Source of the DNA: DAOVXM01 sp963746255
Lineage (GTDB): Bacteria > Chloroflexota > Anaerolineae > Anaerolineales > UBA4823
Assembly: GCA_963746255.1 (NCBI GenBank)
Contig: CAVVAJ010000007.1
Coordinates: forward strand, 868,001 to 932,000
DNA length: 64,000 nucleotides
Reading direction: 5' to 3'
The notes under the pieces are model-generated. The model made no database searches and had not been told where the DNA came from. It saw only the letters and a program-made list of their open reading frames with translations. The position numbers were made by a program, and so were the translations under genes. Positions 62,907 through 64,000 of the stretch are shown in pieces (the stretch's first letter is position 1; each line of letters opens with the position of its first letter).

Positions 62907-63663
62907 TTAAATCACCGTTATTCCTTCGTCTGCAGACGAATATAGAGATAAATTCCAGGCTACTGCTGCATCCACCCTCGTCATCAGCTCTTCCACAACG
63001 ATATGCCTAAGGGACGGGACACCACTCAGCACCTTGTTCCATACATCGATTATTCCATCATCCTTGCTCTGCATTAGCGGTCTCAGCTGTCTTGAGAGGT
63101 GGTTCAGGTTTCGATTCCCCTCTAAGCTCATCGCCGCCACTTCTACATACTCAAACTCCCCCGTCGTTCTCATAAAAGCCGCTATCATGAACTGCCGCAG
63201 CAGCTGGTATAACGGTCCCTGGAACGGGCATCCCTGATTCCCGTCAAATGTTTGCAGAACAATCCCTGCCTTCTCCAAATACTCCCAGTAGTGTCTGTTA
63301 CGGTGCCGTTTGCTGCTCTATAAGTTACACTTTTTTTCCTGTTGCGGGATCGTTCACTATATCCAGCCCCCGGCACACTTCCTGCTCCTCCTTGCTGCCG
63401 TTGGCATGGGCGCTGCAGCGACCATAGTTGCGTTCAGTGTACTTCCATTCAACCAGCGCGGCACTCCTATTCCTATCTCGTCCATCGTAAAATATCGCCG
63501 TATCGATGCTGGTGCGGTTTTGCCCTCTCCCTTGTATACCTGAACTATCCCGCCATACGGGCAATGTGCATTGGCAAAACCCCATACCCAACAAGACAAA
63601 TCTTAACTCTTTTATTTGCCCCGACACACAAGATAATTCACATTGAATACCACGGCTTGCCAT
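62907..63663 (-). pseudogene. broken PD-(D/E)XK-like nuclease-family gene (PGN_0703-like)
   Basis: Two frames carry the pieces. The upstream piece has NRTSIDTAIFYDGRD and SAALVEWKYTERNYGRC, which look like the E-x-K nuclease core (I-D/x-E-W-K) of a putative restriction endonuclease family, named from memory. The downstream piece has RHYWEYLEKAGIVLQTF, GCPFQGPLYQLLRQFMIAAF, EFEYVEVAAMSLEGNRNL, QSKDDGIIDVWNKVLSGVPS and LRHIVVEELM. Frame breaks lie near 63285-63330. The 3' end recurs at 40154 and 60042. Confidence 0.65.
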
Positions 63664-64000
63664 TGTTTACATTGTGGATAAATACACAAGGATAACTCTG
63701 TTGAGGAAAGGGTGTTTTGTTTATTGCTCAATTGTCCTTCTACAAGGAGGCAGACATGACTAAAACAACTTTCTATGGTTTGAGCTAAGCATGCAAAATA
63801 TTGCTACGCTCGCTTAACAACTCCAGTAACCATACCGGCTCTCCGGATCCTGAGGTAGCTTTCTAGCGATCCTGGCTTTGGCTGGTTGATCGGCTCGGGT
63901 TATGACTACAAGGACTCCCTGTCGGGAAGTATGCCAGCAGGCTATAGAAATTGGATCGGAACTAGATCGACTAAATCTCGATCCGCTGGGTATTTGAGGC
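63664..64000. other. region with an isolated strong ribosome site and 10-codon reading frame
   Basis: AAGGAGG at 63744-63750 precedes ATG 63756 by five bases, but the frame (MTKTTFYGLS) stops at 63788. Nothing further down is recognisable in any frame up to the window end. It may be the start of a decayed gene or a leader peptide. Confidence 0.35.

Noticed and set aside
63108..63124. GGTTTCGATTCCCCT resembling a tRNA T-arm
   Set aside because: No acceptor, D or anticodon stems around it; it lies inside the nuclease pseudogene.
1..64000. CRISPR arrays, prophage, insertion sequences, rRNA or tRNA genes
   Set aside because: Searched by eye for regular short repeats, transposase motifs, att-like ends and structured RNAs; none was found. 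Absence by eye is not proof.

Overview
The window looks like a piece of a moderate-GC chromosome from the phylum Chloroflexota, most likely class Anaerolineae. The taxonomic call is inference. It rests on a Tad-type pilus cluster with no outer-membrane secretin, a very large BTAD-STAND-WD40 regulator, a secreted metzincin with an LPLV-type C-terminus, a GH31/CUT1 sugar cluster and the general flavour of the gene set. No rRNA, tRNA, CRISPR array, insertion sequence or prophage was found.

Layout. 0-2 kb (+): a hypothetical protein with a V4R-like tail, a small PLDc_N membrane protein and a dimethylarginine hydrolase, closed by a strong bidirectional terminator. 2-12.1 kb (-): a ten-gene Tad pilus operon (HD-GYP protein, two TadE, frameshifted TadG, CpaB, CpaE, TadB, TadC, TPR-LysM protein, CpaF). 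12.2-19.7 kb: a Tat-exported amidase/M23 hydrolase (-), a META-domain lipoprotein, a lipid kinase and an AI-2E family permease (+), and a secreted HExxH protein (-). 19.8-30.4 kb (+): a roughly 1,495-residue BTAD/STAND/WD40 protein behind a promoter with a perfect 10-bp inverted repeat, a secreted metzincin, and a DEAD-box helicase. 30.6-34.2 kb (-): a three-gene ABC-2 exporter. 34.9-40 kb (-): an ECF transporter co-directional with two tandem SAM hydrolases, followed upstream by a decayed third copy.

41.2-59.7 kb (-) is the most interesting part: fourteen genes in one direction. In transcription order they are a ROK repressor, a fucose/arabinose-isomerase-like protein, a sugar-binding protein whose whole domain is duplicated in tandem inside one reading frame, two CUT1 permeases, a small transaldolase, a GH31 glycosidase, a split UxaA/SuyAB-type lyase, a LarA-type nickel racemase, a tungsten aldehyde:ferredoxin oxidoreductase, a MoaD-like protein, a GlpD-like dehydrogenase and a YeiH-type sulfate/sulfite exporter. 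There is no sugar kinase. The transaldolase has lost the Arg and Ser that bind the substrate phosphate in its family. I propose a transaldolase-type pathway for a sulfonated (or otherwise non-phosphorylated acidic) sugar. In it, AOR oxidises the C3 aldehyde, a LarA enzyme racemises the 2-hydroxy acid, a SuyAB-type lyase removes sulfite, and YeiH exports it. The GH31 enzyme lacks the known sulfoquinovosidase residues, which argues against simple sulfoquinovose, so the substrate is open.

60-64 kb is accessory debris: a nucleoside phosphorylase, a GNAT acetyltransferase, an HsdM fragment, a saccharopine-dehydrogenase remnant and a broken nuclease-family gene. Tails of that nuclease gene also occur at about 40.2 and 60.1 kb. 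Six single-base-type frameshifts interrupt otherwise well-conserved genes, four of them between 43.0 and 46.3 kb. They are either real decay or uncorrected indels.
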